Source of the DNA: CBDIHP01 sp965279195
GTDB taxonomy: Bacteria; Planctomycetota; Planctomycetia; Isosphaerales; Isosphaeraceae
NCBI GenBank assembly: GCA_965279195.1
Contig: CBDIHP010000048.1
Span: forward strand, 186,001-250,000
Reading direction: 5' to 3'
Length of the DNA: 64,000 bases
This document shows, one piece after another, positions 28,993 through 37,763 of this stretch. The position numbers and the translations under genes are program-made. The notes beneath the pieces are model-generated. The model worked only from the letters and a program-made list of their open reading frames with translations, made no database searches and had not been told where the DNA came from. Position 1 is the stretch's first letter; each line of letters opens with the position of its first letter.

Positions 28993-29861
28993 TCTTGTCG
29001 ATGCGTGGCGAACTCCCGGATGGCCTCGGCGTACCGCCGGCCGGCGACGTCGGCGATGTCGTTGTGGCCGGCGCCCCGGACCCAGAGGGAGTCGCGGGAT
29101 CGGGCGTTCTTCGCGAGGTCGAGCAGGGTGCGGCCGTGTCGGATGGGGATGAGCGAGTCGTCCTCGCCGTGGATGATGAGCAGGGGGCAGGTCACCCGGC
29201 CGATGCGGTTCAGGTTCGGGAAGCGGTCGGCGGGGAAGAGGGGGACGGGGGCGAGCACGCGATAGGCCGAGAGGAACGGGCTTTCGAGGATCAGGCCGCC
29301 GATCGCGGCATCCCCGCGCGCGGCCTTCTCCGTCGCGACCCCCGCGCCCAGCGAACGGCCGTGGAGGATGACTCGCCCGGCGGGGATCTTCAGGGATCTC
29401 GTCAACTCGTCGAACGCCGCCTCGTGCGCGGCGACGGCACCCGACTCGGAGGGCGTCCCGTCGCTCAGGCCATAGCCCGGATAATCATAGGCGAGGATGG
29501 ACAATCCTTGACGATGGAGGTCGTCGAGGAGCGGCCGGAGGGTGCCGAGGTCCTCGGCGTTGCCGTGGCTGAAGAGCAACGTGGCCGGGGCGTCGGCCCG
29601 GACGAGGTCGAGGATCGCGACCGCCTTGCCGTCGGCGCCGCGGATCAGGCGGATCCCCTGGCCCTCGCGATACCCCCCGCGCGGCGGGGGCTGGAACAGC
29701 AGCCGGTCGCCGAAGAAGACCGCGACGATCATCGAGCCCAGATAGACGAGGACCAGGATCGTCAGCATCGAGCGGAGGAGGCGTTTCCAGGTTGGGAGTG
29801 CGGCCGTCCGGCTGCCGCTTTCGGACGGCGTCGCGTCGTTTGAGGACGGCGATTCATCCAT
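28989..29861 (-). CDS. membrane-anchored alpha/beta hydrolase
   Basis: A 290-residue serine hydrolase of the ABHD13/17-like or 'dienelactone/peptidase S9-type' group. An N-terminal anchor (about 31-49, MLTILVLVYLGSMIVAVFF) precedes the fold: FSHGNAEDLG (oxyanion region), YDYPGYGLSDG, the nucleophile elbow GRSLG (Ser near 171), HGEDD (Asp) and GAGHND (His). All three triad members are present. Substrate unknown; family members act on acyl or lipid esters. ATG 29861 has GGGAGG about five bases upstream. The gene is bracketed by a full family B repeat at its 3' end, which provides the stop codon, and a half copy upstream. Confidence 0.85.
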   Translation of the reverse strand: MDESPSSNDATPSESGSRTAALPTWKRLLRSMLTILVLVYLGSMIVAVFFGDRLLFQPPPRGGYREGQGIRLIRGADGKAVAILDLVRADAPATLLFSHGNAEDLGTLRPLLDDLHRQGLSILAYDYPGYGLSDGTPSESGAVAAHEAAFDELTRSLKIPAGRVILHGRSLGAGVATEKAARGDAAIGGLILESPFLSAYRVLAPVPLFPADRFPNLNRIGRVTCPLLIIHGEDDSLIPIRHGRTLLDLAKNARSRDSLWVRGAGHNDIADVAGRRYAEAIREFATHRQE

Positions 29862-29908
29862 GTCACCTCCCGGCAAAGGGGCCGATCCGGCCGTCCCGCG
29901 ATCGCAAT

Positions 29909-29962
29909 CGTCGGTGCGGAGCCGCGCGGATCGCGGCGACCCGGCGCGGCCCCACACCCTAC
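29909..29962. repeat. family B repeat, half copy (B4)
   Basis: Starts CGTCGGTGCGGAG and ends with the family terminus CCCCACACCCTAC. The opposite end is missing. It lies upstream of the hydrolase gene, so this gene is bracketed by B3 and B4. Confidence 0.6.
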
Positions 29963-29984
29963 CGAATTGTCACATGAGCGAGCC

Positions 29985-31055
29985 TCAGCTCTGACCGGCG
30001 AGCCGCATGTAGGTGGCCTTGAGCTTCGCCAGCGTGAGCCCCTGCTGGAGCCAGAGGCTGGTGAGCATCCACTCGTCGGCGTCCATGGGCCGGTTGAAGA
30101 GGCGCTGGAAGAGCTTGGTCGTGGCGGACTTGTTGGCGGTGACGCTGCTGCCGGTGGCGAAGCGGGAGTTGGTGCCGCCGCTGTAGAGTGCGACGAGCTT
30201 CGACGTGCTCAGCTTGCCGGGGACGGTGATGGTCGCGGTGCCGTCGGACCCGACCTGGGCGAGCCCGAGCGCGGTCTTGCCGTTGTAGAAGGCGACGCTG
30301 CCGGTCGGTGTGCCGCCGGTCGAGGTCACCTTCGCGGTGAGCCGGGTGCCATTGGCGACCTTCGCGGGGGTGAGCTGGACGTTCGTCGGGATCCCCGTCG
30401 GCGCGACGGTGCCCGGATTGCGGCCCCCGCCGACGGCCGTTGCCGACACCGCGGCGGTCGAGACGCTGGAGGAGGGGAAGCCCAGAGTCGAGACGGTGTT
30501 GGTGTTCGTGATCTGGTTCCACTGAGTCTGCTGGATGACCTTGTTGGTGTTCGGATCGTTGATGATGATCTGGAGCGAGCCGAAGTTCAGCGTGTCGGTT
30601 TCGATCGCGTTGGTGTCTCCGACCGCGGCGGCGATCTCATGCCGGCTGACGAAGACGGTGCCGAAATTGTACGTGACGCGGATCCGGGCGGCCTCGTCGC
30701 GGACGACGATCTGGGCCTTCGTGAAGTGCGCGCCGCTGGCCATGACCAGGAACAACCCGGGCGTGTGCCGTCCGACGACCGACTGGATGACCAGGGGGTC
30801 GAAGAGCAGTTTGCCCGCGCTTGCCCCTGCGCTCGCCGAGCCGATGCTCACCGGGGCGGTCGCGGCGGTGTTGAACGAGGCGAGGTCGATGAGTCCCCCG
30901 GCGAGGTCGCCCGTGACGTTGGTGGCGGGGTTACTGGGGACTCCCGTCAGCGCCAGGGTGATCTGGCCGATGGCGAGCAGGGCCCGCCCTTCGAGATCCT
31001 GGAACTCGGGCCGGAAGGTGCGTCGGGCTCGTCTGGCTGCGGGGGCGAGGGGCAC
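29985..31055 (-). CDS. secreted Hcp-like and Ig-like surface protein
   Basis: A 356-residue protein. The N-terminus has the planctomycete export motif FRPEFQDLEGRALLA (about 15-29). Next comes a region like the type VI tube protein Hcp (about 75-175): a long basic pattern with LLFDPLVIQSVVGRHTPGLFLVMASGAHFTKAQIVVRD, RVTYNFGTVFVSRH and ETDTLNFGSLQI. Then a bacterial Ig-like domain follows (about 228-300, GTPTGSVAFYNGKTALG), and a C-terminal segment RLFNRPMDADEWMLTSLWLQQG that recalls DUF4214. No other type VI genes are nearby, so the Hcp fold is probably used as a surface module. The start at 31055 is the first ATG in frame. Confidence 0.72.
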   Translation of the reverse strand: MPLAPAARRARRTFRPEFQDLEGRALLAIGQITLALTGVPSNPATNVTGDLAGGLIDLASFNTAATAPVSIGSASAGASAGKLLFDPLVIQSVVGRHTPGLFLVMASGAHFTKAQIVVRDEAARIRVTYNFGTVFVSRHEIAAAVGDTNAIETDTLNFGSLQIIINDPNTNKVIQQTQWNQITNTNTVSTLGFPSSSVSTAAVSATAVGGGRNPGTVAPTGIPTNVQLTPAKVANGTRLTAKVTSTGGTPTGSVAFYNGKTALGLAQVGSDGTATITVPGKLSTSKLVALYSGGTNSRFATGSSVTANKSATTKLFQRLFNRPMDADEWMLTSLWLQQGLTLAKLKATYMRLAGQS

Positions 31056-31126
31056 GTTGTAGCTCCGGGGGCGGCATCGGGGTGGGTTGACGCGGGGCGA
31101 CTCCGGTCCGCGTCGACATGATAATC

Positions 31127-31164
31127 TGGGGGAGATCCGCCGGGTTTACAAGCGGGTCTCCCCG
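31127..31164. terminator. G/C-rich hairpin between DUF4328 and Hcp-like genes
   Basis: Strong stem GGGGGAGA.CCGC with GCGG.TCTCCCC around a GGGTTTACAA loop, without a T-run on either strand. It sits between the 3' end of the minus-strand DUF4328 gene and the start of the Hcp-like gene. It may be a terminator, or a stem that stabilises RNA. Confidence 0.4.
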
Positions 31165-31193
31165 GATGTCGCCCCGGGGCAACGCCGCGCCTG

Positions 31194-31949
31194 TCAGGCC
31201 AGGGGCGCCGGTTCCGGCTTGCCGTTCACCCAGGCCTCCTGGTCGCGGGCGATGCCGGAGACGACGGCGAGGGCGGTCAGGCAGGAGAAGATGAACAGGC
31301 CGTCGCCGACGATCTCCATGTAGGTGATGTTCACCAGGTCGTCGATCGTGGGCTGCTGCTTGCCCATCCCCGCGCGGTTGGTGAACTGGCCGTAGACGCC
31401 GTTGATGAGCCAGAGGGCCCACCAGAGGCCGAGGATGCCAGGGGCGGTGGCGTTCTTCCAGAACAGCGGGTCTCGGCTGGCCTGCCAGATCTCCCGCATC
31501 GCCTGGTAGGGGCGCCAGAGGTTCACGAACGGGATGAAGAAGCTGCCGGCGGCCCAGTTCGGGGTCGCGGCGAGGTCCCGTGCGCCGAAGTGCCGGACGT
31601 TGCGGTTGGCCCGGGCCATCCATTTCAGGAAGAAGATCGCCGTGATGATGAAGCATCCGAGGAACGTGAACGCGATGATCATCTGGCGGCCGTCGTTCAC
31701 GGCGGCCGATTCCTCGGTGATGTTCCCCTCGCGCAGGAAGGACACCTGCATGAGGTTCGACCCGATCGACACGACCTGGGTGATCAGGCAGAGCCAGAGG
31801 AACGCCTTGAGGAGCTTGGTGAGGAACCTCGGGTCACGCTCGTATTCCCTGCGGCCCCTCGCCGGGGGTACCGGCCTCGTAGGTCGGCGGCAGCAGGTCG
31901 AATTCCTGGGGGCGGCGTAGGGGTTGTGGCCCTGGGGCGACATCGACAT
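31194..31949 (-). CDS. DUF4328 membrane protein (frame irregular near N-terminus)
   Basis: About 251 residues with four hydrophobic segments: about 50-69 (AFLWLCLITQVVSIGSNLMQ), 91-110 (IIAFTFLGCFIITAIFFLKW), 170-190 (GILGLWWALWLINGVYGQF) and 213-231 (MEIVGDGLFIFSCLTALAVVS). Between the second and third comes the hallmark PNWAAGSFFIPFVNLWRPYQAMREIW of DUF4328. Residues about 14-31 read as Arg/Cys/Pro-rich in the given frame. In the neighbouring frame the same bases give the natural NPYAAPQEFDLLPPTYEAG, so two compensating one-base errors near 31913 and 31855 are likely. ATG 31949 has GGGAG eight bases upstream. Function unknown. Confidence 0.75.
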   Translation of the reverse strand: MSMSPQGHNPYAAPRNSTCCRRPTRPVPPARGRREYERDPRFLTKLLKAFLWLCLITQVVSIGSNLMQVSFLREGNITEESAAVNDGRQMIIAFTFLGCFIITAIFFLKWMARANRNVRHFGARDLAATPNWAAGSFFIPFVNLWRPYQAMREIWQASRDPLFWKNATAPGILGLWWALWLINGVYGQFTNRAGMGKQQPTIDDLVNITYMEIVGDGLFIFSCLTALAVVSGIARDQEAWVNGKPEPAPLA

Positions 31950-32285
31950 GGTCGGGGCTCCCGGTCGTGCTAGGGGGCTCTGAGATGAGAGGGCACGGCT
32001 CGCGCGGATCGTCCGGGGCGGGGTGGTTCCCGGCTGCGAGCAGGCACGCATGAAGACGGGCGGGGGCGATTCTCTCCGGCCGGACCCGCCCGATCAAGCC
32101 GGTCGCCGGGAAGCGGCGTCGCCCCTCGCCGTCGGGTCCCCGGGCGAGTACAGTCTTGCGGGATGGGAGTCGGGAACGCCGATTGCTGCACAACCGCGGC
32201 GCTCGGCCAGCAACGCCCGCCGGACGGAGCCACGCGACGGGGAGAGGGACCTCCCGACGACACGACACAGGGAGAGCCTCAGCCC
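31950..32285. other. spacer between divergent genes, no gene seen
   Basis: 336 bases that must hold the promoters of the minus-strand DUF4328 gene and the plus-strand sugar dehydrogenase. No consensus promoter, repeat or small gene could be supported. Confidence 0.35.
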
Positions 32286-33593
32286 ATGACGAACTGGCAC
32301 AAGTCCGCGATCGCCGCGATGGCGGTCGCCGGGATGGTCCCCGGCCTCGCGACGGCCGACGACCCCGACGCCAAGGTCAGCGTCCGCACCGGCAAGGATG
32401 CGCTCGGCGACTGGACCACCGACGCCCCCGGCGTGCGCCGGAAGATCACCATCGACGACCTCGCCAACCCGTACGACACCCCGTCCGCCCGCAACCAGCC
32501 GAAGGTCGTGAAGCGGCCCGAGGGGGCGTGGCCGAAGGCGCCCGAGGGGTTCAAGGTCACCGAGTACGCCACCGGGCTGACCCAACCGCGCGTGGTGCAG
32601 GTCGCCCCCAACGGCGACGCCTTCGTGGTCGAGAGCAACGCCGGGCGGATCCGCCTGCTCCGCGACGCCGACGGCGACGGCAAGCCCGAGGTGAACGAGA
32701 TCTACACCACCGGCCTGAAGCGGCCGTTCGGCGTGGCGTTCTACCCGCCGGGTCCCGAGCCGAAGTACGTCTACGTCGCCAACACCGACTCGGTCGTCCG
32801 CTTCCCCTACAAGGCCGGCGACACCAAGGCGTCGGGCCCGGCCGAGGAACTGGTCAACAACATCCCCAGCGGGCGCGAGCAGGTCGGCGGCGGCGGGCAC
32901 TGGACCCGCGACGTCGAGTTCTCGGCCGACGGCAAGGTGATGTTCGTCTCGGTCGGCTCGCGGTCGAATAACACCGACGACAAGAGCGAGACGCGCCGGG
33001 CGATGATCCTGGCGTTCGACCCGGATGGCAAGAATGAGCGGGTCTACGCCTCGGGCATCCGCAACCCGGTCGGCCTGGCGATCCATCCGGTCACCAAGCA
33101 GCTCTGGACCTCCGTGAACGAGCGCGACGGGCTCGGCGACCACCTCGTGCCCGACTACATCACGCACGTCGAGGAGGGGGGCTTCTACGGCTGGCCCTGG
33201 TACTACATCGGGGCGAATCAGGACCCGGCGCACAAGGGCAAGCATCCCGAGCTGAAGGCGAAGGTCATCGTCCCGGACGTGATCCTGCAGTCGCACTCGG
33301 CGTCGCTGGACCTGGCCTTCTACACCGGCTCGATGTTCCCCGAGTCCTACAAGAACGACGCCTTCGCCGCCGAGCACGGCTCGTGGAACCGGGCCCGCCG
33401 GACCGGCTACAAGGTCGTCCGCGTCCCGATTCGCGACGGCAAGGCGACGGGCGAGTATGAGGACTTCCTCGTCGGCTTCGTCACCGACGACGGCGACGTC
33501 TGGGGCCGCCCCGTCGGCGTCGCCGTCGCGAAGGACGGCGCCCTGCTCGTCACCGACGACGCCTCGGGCACCATCTGGCGGGTGAGCAAGTAA
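32286..33593 (+). CDS. secreted sorbosone-dehydrogenase-like PQQ protein
   Basis: A 435-residue exported beta-propeller of the PQQ-dependent sugar/L-sorbosone dehydrogenase family. Signal peptide about 1-24 (ends GLATA). Family motifs include FVVESNAGRIRLLRD, GGGGHWTRDVEFSADGKVMFVSVGSRSNN, ERVYASGIRNPVGLAIHP, WTSVNERDGLGDHLVPDYITHV, GGFYGWPWYYIG and AFAAEHGSWNRARRTGYKV. ATG 32286 follows GGAGAG at ten bases. It is a distant relative of the protein at 6656-7885, which is about 25 residues shorter. Oxidation of a sugar in the periplasm is inferred; electron acceptor and substrate are unknown. The next gene is a DUF1559 protein on the same strand, separated by repeats of families C and A. Confidence 0.88.
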   Translation: MTNWHKSAIAAMAVAGMVPGLATADDPDAKVSVRTGKDALGDWTTDAPGVRRKITIDDLANPYDTPSARNQPKVVKRPEGAWPKAPEGFKVTEYATGLTQPRVVQVAPNGDAFVVESNAGRIRLLRDADGDGKPEVNEIYTTGLKRPFGVAFYPPGPEPKYVYVANTDSVVRFPYKAGDTKASGPAEELVNNIPSGREQVGGGGHWTRDVEFSADGKVMFVSVGSRSNNTDDKSETRRAMILAFDPDGKNERVYASGIRNPVGLAIHPVTKQLWTSVNERDGLGDHLVPDYITHVEEGGFYGWPWYYIGANQDPAHKGKHPELKAKVIVPDVILQSHSASLDLAFYTGSMFPESYKNDAFAAEHGSWNRARRTGYKVVRVPIRDGKATGEYEDFLVGFVTDDGDVWGRPVGVAVAKDGALLVTDDASGTIWRVSK

Positions 33594-33607
33594 ACCTGCC
33601 GACATCG

Positions 33608-33696
33608 CGGCCGGCCGGAGGGTCCCGGGGTGCCCGCGGGTTTCCGCCTTAGGAAACCCCGGATCTGGCCCGGCCGGTCCCGTCTGGGTTTCGCGG
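33608..33696. repeat. family C repeat, shorter copy (C1)
   Basis: Contains CCGGCCGGAGGGTC and GTGCCCGCGGGTTTCC, a GGTTTCCGCCTTAGGAAACC hairpin, and then CCGGCCGGTCCCGTCTGGGTTTCGCGG. It matches the left half of the copy at 45952 closely and the right half only partly. It directly abuts family A copy A3. Confidence 0.6.
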
Positions 33697-33698
33697 AC

Positions 33699-33865
33699 GC
33701 GCTGGGCGAGGGTCTCCAGACCCGCGCCCTCACGTTGATCGAAGGGGACCACCAAACCAGGTCTCCAGACCCATCTGAAGAGGTGGGAGAGCGGGTCTGG
33801 AGACCCGATCATGTGGTACGGCGTGGCAGGGGTAAGGGCGGGGTCAGGAGACCCTCGCCCAGCGC
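33699..33865. repeat. family A four-hairpin repeat (A3)
   Basis: 167 bases with perfect 19-bp terminal inverted repeats: GCGCTGGGCGAGGGTCTCC (33699-33717) and GGAGACCCTCGCCCAGCGC (33847-33865). It holds four small hairpins of the GGGTC...GACCC type (33711-33724, 33760-33772, 33793-33806 and 33841-33854). A partial extra end CCCTCGCCCAGCG follows at 33871. Confidence 0.82.
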
Positions 33866-33944
33866 CTCCGCCCTCGCCCAGCGATTCAGACCCGCGCTCG
33901 ATGCGTTCGTTGCGACGGGGAGAGGCCAGAGAAAGGGCACGGCG

Positions 33945-34953
33945 ATGGCGACCAGGAATCGCGGATTCACCCTGATCGAACTCCTGGTGGTGATCGCCAT
34001 CATCGCGGTCCTGATCGCGCTCTTGCTCCCGGCTGTGCAGTCGGCCAGGGAGGCGGCGCGTCGGATCCAGTGCGCGAACAACCTCAAGCAACTCGGCCTG
34101 GCGCTGCACAACTATCACGGCAGCCACGGCGGGTTCCCGGTGGGGTTCCTGTATCCCGCGGGCCCGGTTCCGGCGACGACCTCGCCGCTGCAGTACCGCT
34201 GGTCGGTCCTGGCTCAGATGGCGTCCTTCCTGGAGCAGGGGAGCCTCCAGAACGCGTTCAACTTCGATTACCCGCTGGCGTCCCGGCCGACGGGCAGCCC
34301 GTCGGCGTTCTGGCCGTTCTACCCGGCGAACACGACGGCGATGAACACGAAGGTCGCCGGGTTCGTCTGCCCGAGCGACGCGGGGGCCCCGCCGGCGACC
34401 GACACGGCCCCGTCGAACTACGCCTTCTGCTCGGGCGACGGCCTCAACGGCGGCGAGGCGACCCTGGCCAATGGCGCGTTCATCCTGGGGCCGTCGCTGT
34501 CGATGGCCGACCTCCGCGACGGTTCGAGCCAGACCGTCGCCGCCTCGGAGCAGATCCTCGGGATCGCCGGGCCGTACACCCAGACGACCCCCACGCCGAT
34601 CCCCGGGCCGATGGTCCGGTCGGTCGCACGGGTGGCGAACCCGCCGCTGTCGGATGCCCTGTGCGCGGCGGCCCCGAGCGGCTGGCTGTTCAACCGGGGG
34701 GCGTCGTGGTCGGACGGGAACTACCTGAACACGCTTTATAACCACTACCTGCCGCCGAACGCCGACCGGCCCGACTGCCTGACGTACCACAACCCGGGCT
34801 GGAAGACCGCGAGGAGCTTCCACCCGGGGGGGCGTGAACCTGCTGTTCTCGGACGGATCGACCCGGTTCGTGAAATCGTCCGTGAGCGTGCCGGTCTGGC
34901 GGGCGATCTCGACCAGGGGCGGTGCGGAAGTCGTCGGGGCGGACGCCTACTGA
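33945..34953 (+). CDS. DUF1559 family pilin-like protein (frame interrupted)
   Basis: About 335 residues. It has the pilin-type start MATRNRGFTLIELLVVIAIIAVLIALLLPAVQSAREAARRIQC, the NNLKQLGLALHNYH motif and a middle typical of DUF1559. After SFHPGG the frame must change by one base inside the run of seven G's near 34827-34833. In the new frame the expected end follows: VNLLFSDGSTRFVKSSVSVPVWRAISTRGGAEVVGADAY and a stop at 34951-34953. Without the shift the frame runs on to 35360 with non-coding sequence. A single indel error is therefore the best explanation. Role as for the other DUF1559 proteins: a surface or secretion-linked pilin-like subunit (inferred). Confidence 0.83.
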
Positions 34954-34991
34954 GCCGGCCGCCCCGATGGTCGCGTCGGGAGTCCGGGCGA

Positions 34992-36403
34992 TCAGTCGGT
35001 GTCGACGTAATCGTCTTCGGGCTTCTTCCACAACTTGAGCGCCGGGTAGGCCTTGATCGCGTCGGGCCCGAGGGACTTGAGTGCGGAGGCAAGCCCGGCG
35101 TCGCGGCGGCTGTCGGCGGTGCGCCAGGCTTCGCCGAGCAGGGTGATGATCTCGGCCTGAGACTTGGTGCCCTTGCTGACCGACGCCAGGGCCTGGGGCA
35201 CGGCGCGGTCGAAGCTCTTGGCCCAGCGGGGGTTGGAGAGTTCGGCACCGGAGGGCCGGGATGGCCTCGCTGGCGTTGTTGCCGAACTGGCCGATCGCGG
35301 CGGCGACGGCGGAGATCCGGGGCCTCTCGCCGCAATCCAGGGCACCCAGGAGGGCCTTGAGCGCCGGCGCGGCCTCCTCCTTCTTCAGGCCGGAGGCGAC
35401 GGACCCGAGCGCCCCTGGCGGCCGCGATCCCCGGGTCGTTGTACGGCTTCTCGATGGTGTTCAGGCCGGTCGGCAGCTTGGTCCGGAACTCCTGATGCAT
35501 CAGCGCGATCAACTCGGGGACGGCGGGGCCCCCCTCGGCGCCCATCTGGCCGATCAGCCGCGCGGCCAGCCAGCGCTGCTCGCTCGACGGGCTCGCCAGG
35601 GCCTTGCGCAGCATCGGCAGGCTGGAGGCCGTGGGGCGGAGCGAGTTGATGGCCTGTTCGAACGCCGCGCGGGTGGTCCCCGCCTGGCCCTCGAACATCC
35701 GCAGCAGGGGCGGGATGGCGGCGTCGAGGCCCTTCTTGTAGAGCCGCAGGGTATCGACGGCGTTGCTCCGCACGAATTCCGTCTTGTCTTCCAGGCAGAC
35801 CCAGACGTCGCGAGGCAGGGGCTCGCCCGAGCCCCCGACGACGATGCCGACGCAGCCCAGCGCCAGGCCCCGGACCGAATCGTCCGGATCCTTCAAGGCG
35901 CCGAGCAGGCATTCCTTGATGTCCTTAAGCCTCGCTTCGACGGCGGCACCCAGGGGCGAAGCTTCCCCCTTCTTGCGGATGTCCTGCAGGTTCGCCACCA
36001 GGGCATTGAGGGCGGAGACCCGCACCATCGGCGACTCATCCTCCAGCGACGCGATCAGCGAGTCGAGGACGGACGTGAGCTCGCTCGGCGTGTTGGCGAT
36101 GCCCACCAGGCTCCGCACCGCCTCGTCGCGGGTGCCTGCCTCGGGGGAGGTCAATGCCCGGAGGGTCACCCGGAGGGGCGCGTTCCAGACGTAGGTGAAG
36201 ATCAGCCAGCCGAAGGTCAGCGCGACGAGCAGGCACGCCAGGACCGAGAACATGGGCCGGGTCGCCGGCGGCGCTTCGGTCGCGGGCGATCCCGGTTCCG
36301 ATGCCGGGGCGACCGGATCGCTCGTCGGGGCGGGGACTTCGATGACCGGATCGCTGTCCGCGACATCGCCGGGAGCGGGCGGCATGGTTTCTGGCAAGGG
36401 CAA
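34992..36403 (-). CDS. membrane-anchored HEAT-repeat protein (two frame interruptions)
   Basis: About 470 residues. A Pro/Ala-rich N-terminal tail is followed by one transmembrane segment (MFSVLACLLVALTFGWLIFTYVW, about residues 51-73) and then a large array of HEAT-like helical repeats (for example LLRMFEGQAGTTRAAFEQAI, AARLIGQMGAEGGPAVPELIALM). Frame changes near 35415 and 35260 are needed to keep the repeat pattern, giving ALKALLGALDCGERPRISAVAAAIGQFG and finally SFDRAVPQALASVSKGTKSQAEIITLLGEAWRTADSRRD...DDYVDTD. The start is TTG 36403 (GGAG eight bases upstream) or ATG 36385. HEAT arrays bind other proteins; the partner is unknown. The gene is convergent with the DUF1559 gene. Confidence 0.72.
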
Positions 36404-36767
36404 GGAATTAGCTCCACCCCAGGTGACGGGATCTCCGCCCGCGACCCGCCCAGCATCGGGCGCACCGCAGGCGCGACTCTCACGGGCCCGAATCGCTTCG
36501 GGGCATCGCACCATCCTAAGGATTCGGGCGGCGGATCCATCCGCTTTTCCCGAGTTTACCCAGAACCTGACATCGTCGCGATGACATCCGACGACGAAAT
36601 CTGTCGCCCTGCGGATACAAGGCGCGTCGCCCTCCCTCGCCACTCGCCCCCATCCCTTGACCCTCACCGGGATTCCGCAACGGACGACTGAAGCCCACGG
36701 CGAACCGCTCCGATACACTCTGGTGCGTCTGTACAGTGTGGCCGTCCGGAGTTCTGGAGTTGCGACG
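36404..36767. other. spacer between divergent genes, no gene seen
   Basis: 364 bases separating the minus-strand HEAT-repeat gene from the plus-strand VOC gene. Open frames across it lack coding character. No palindromic repeat of families A-E and no convincing promoter were found. Confidence 0.35.
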
Positions 36768-37169
36768 ATGACCGGGATCATCCCTTGCCTGCGTTACCGA
36801 GATGCGACCGGGGCGATCGACTGGTTGGGCCGGGTGTTCGGCTTCGAGACGCAACTCGTCGTCCCCGGCCCGGAGGGGACCGTCGCGCACGCCCAGCTCA
36901 GGATCGGCGGCTCGATGATCATGCTCGGCTCGGTCTTCGAGAACGAGTACGGCCACTTCCTCAAGCAGCCCGACCAGGTCGGCGGGCACGGCACGCAGGG
37001 GATCTATCTCGTCGTCGACGACCCCGATGCGGTCTACCGGAAGGCCATCGACCACGGCGCGACGGTCGCCATCCCGATCAAGGACGAGGACTACGGCGGC
37101 CGGGGCTTCACCGTGAAGGATCCCGAGGGCCACCTCTGGAGCGTCGGAAGTTACAACCCCTGGGAGTGA
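36768..37169 (+). CDS. VOC (glyoxalase/bleomycin-resistance fold) family protein
   Basis: A 133-residue member of the vicinal oxygen chelate superfamily, PhnB-like. Two beta-alpha-beta-beta-beta modules are visible: IPCLRYRDATGAIDWLGRVFGFE and GIYLVVDDPDAVYRKAIDHGATV, with AHAQLRIGGSMIMLGS and the late GGRGFTVKDPEGHLWSVGSY. The final Glu/Pro/Gly motif (DPEGHLW) is the usual metal-site or strand-8 signature. ATG 36768 has GGAG ten bases upstream. Substrate unknown; such proteins isomerise, dioxygenate or simply bind small ligands. It is followed after 60 bases by a small secreted gene on the same strand. Confidence 0.82.
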   Translation: MTGIIPCLRYRDATGAIDWLGRVFGFETQLVVPGPEGTVAHAQLRIGGSMIMLGSVFENEYGHFLKQPDQVGGHGTQGIYLVVDDPDAVYRKAIDHGATVAIPIKDEDYGGRGFTVKDPEGHLWSVGSYNPWE

Positions 37170-37229
37170 TGCCCCGGCCCGGGCCTTCGGATAGACTGAT
37201 CGGGGCCCCTCAAGCAACGGAGATCCCCG

Positions 37230-37616
37230 ATGTCCATCGCCCCGGCCCTCCTCCTGATCCTCACCATCCTCGGCGCGCCGGACCATCAAGCCCCCGCGAA
37301 AATCCTCAAGGCGTCCGAGGCCATCGACCACATCGGCCAGGTCGTGACCGTCGAGATGACCGTCAAGGCCAGCAAGAATGGCTCGGGCCGCAAGACGTAC
37401 TTCCTCGACTCCGAGGGGGATTACAAGCTCGAATCCAACCTGGCCGTCCTGATCTCCCACGACGACATGGCCACGTTCCGGGAAGCCGGCATCGACGACC
37501 CCGCGCGGCATTTCAAAGGGAAGACCATCCGCGTCACCGGCAAGGTCATCGACGAGGAGAACCAGATCCGGATCCGGGTGACGAGGGCGGATCAGATCGT
37601 TCCGGTGGAGAAGTAA
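37230..37616 (+). CDS. small secreted OB-fold-like protein
   Basis: A 128-residue protein with a signal peptide (MSIAPALLLILTILGAPDHQA, cleavage near residue 20). The mature part follows the pattern seen in bacterial OB-fold 'nucleic-acid-binding' exported proteins: ILKASEAIDHIGQVVTVEMTVKASKN, then FLDSEGDYK, NLAVLISHDDMATFREAGIDDPARHFKGKTIRVTGKVIDEENQIRIRVTRADQI. The strand order (GKTIRVTGKV near the end) supports an OB fold. No ligand can be named. It follows the VOC gene at 60 bases and is probably co-transcribed. A family B repeat lies directly after it. Confidence 0.65.
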   Translation: MSIAPALLLILTILGAPDHQAPAKILKASEAIDHIGQVVTVEMTVKASKNGSGRKTYFLDSEGDYKLESNLAVLISHDDMATFREAGIDDPARHFKGKTIRVTGKVIDEENQIRIRVTRADQIVPVEK

Positions 37617-37630
37617 CCACCCGCGGATCC

Positions 37631-37757
37631 GTAGGGTGTGGCGCCACGCACGATGCGTGGCTCCGCACCGACGGTTGCGGAGGAGTCCGCCGCCGCGTCA
37701 TGCTCGATCGGTCGCCGTCGGTGTGGAGTCCGCGAGGTCGCGGACTCCACACCCTGC
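37631..37757. repeat. family B palindromic repeat (B5)
   Basis: 127 bases between convergent genes. It starts GTAGGGTGTGGCGCCACGC and ends with the matching GGACTCCACACCCTGC. Inner hairpins ACGCACGATGCGTGG and GAGTCCGCGAGGTCGCGGACTC are present. The right terminus has one base changed (CCTGC for CCTAC). Confidence 0.68.
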
Positions 37758-37763
37758 AGAGCA

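Noticed and set aside
33871..33900. A possible fifth family A copy directly after A3
   Set aside because: Only one end-like segment (CCCTCGCCCAGCG) is present with no inverted partner, so it is probably a duplicated end.
32094..34823. A 909-codon open frame on the minus strand opposite the second sugar dehydrogenase and third DUF1559 genes
   Set aside because: It reads straight through two repeat elements and two conserved plus-strand genes, and shows no domain or coding-like codon use.
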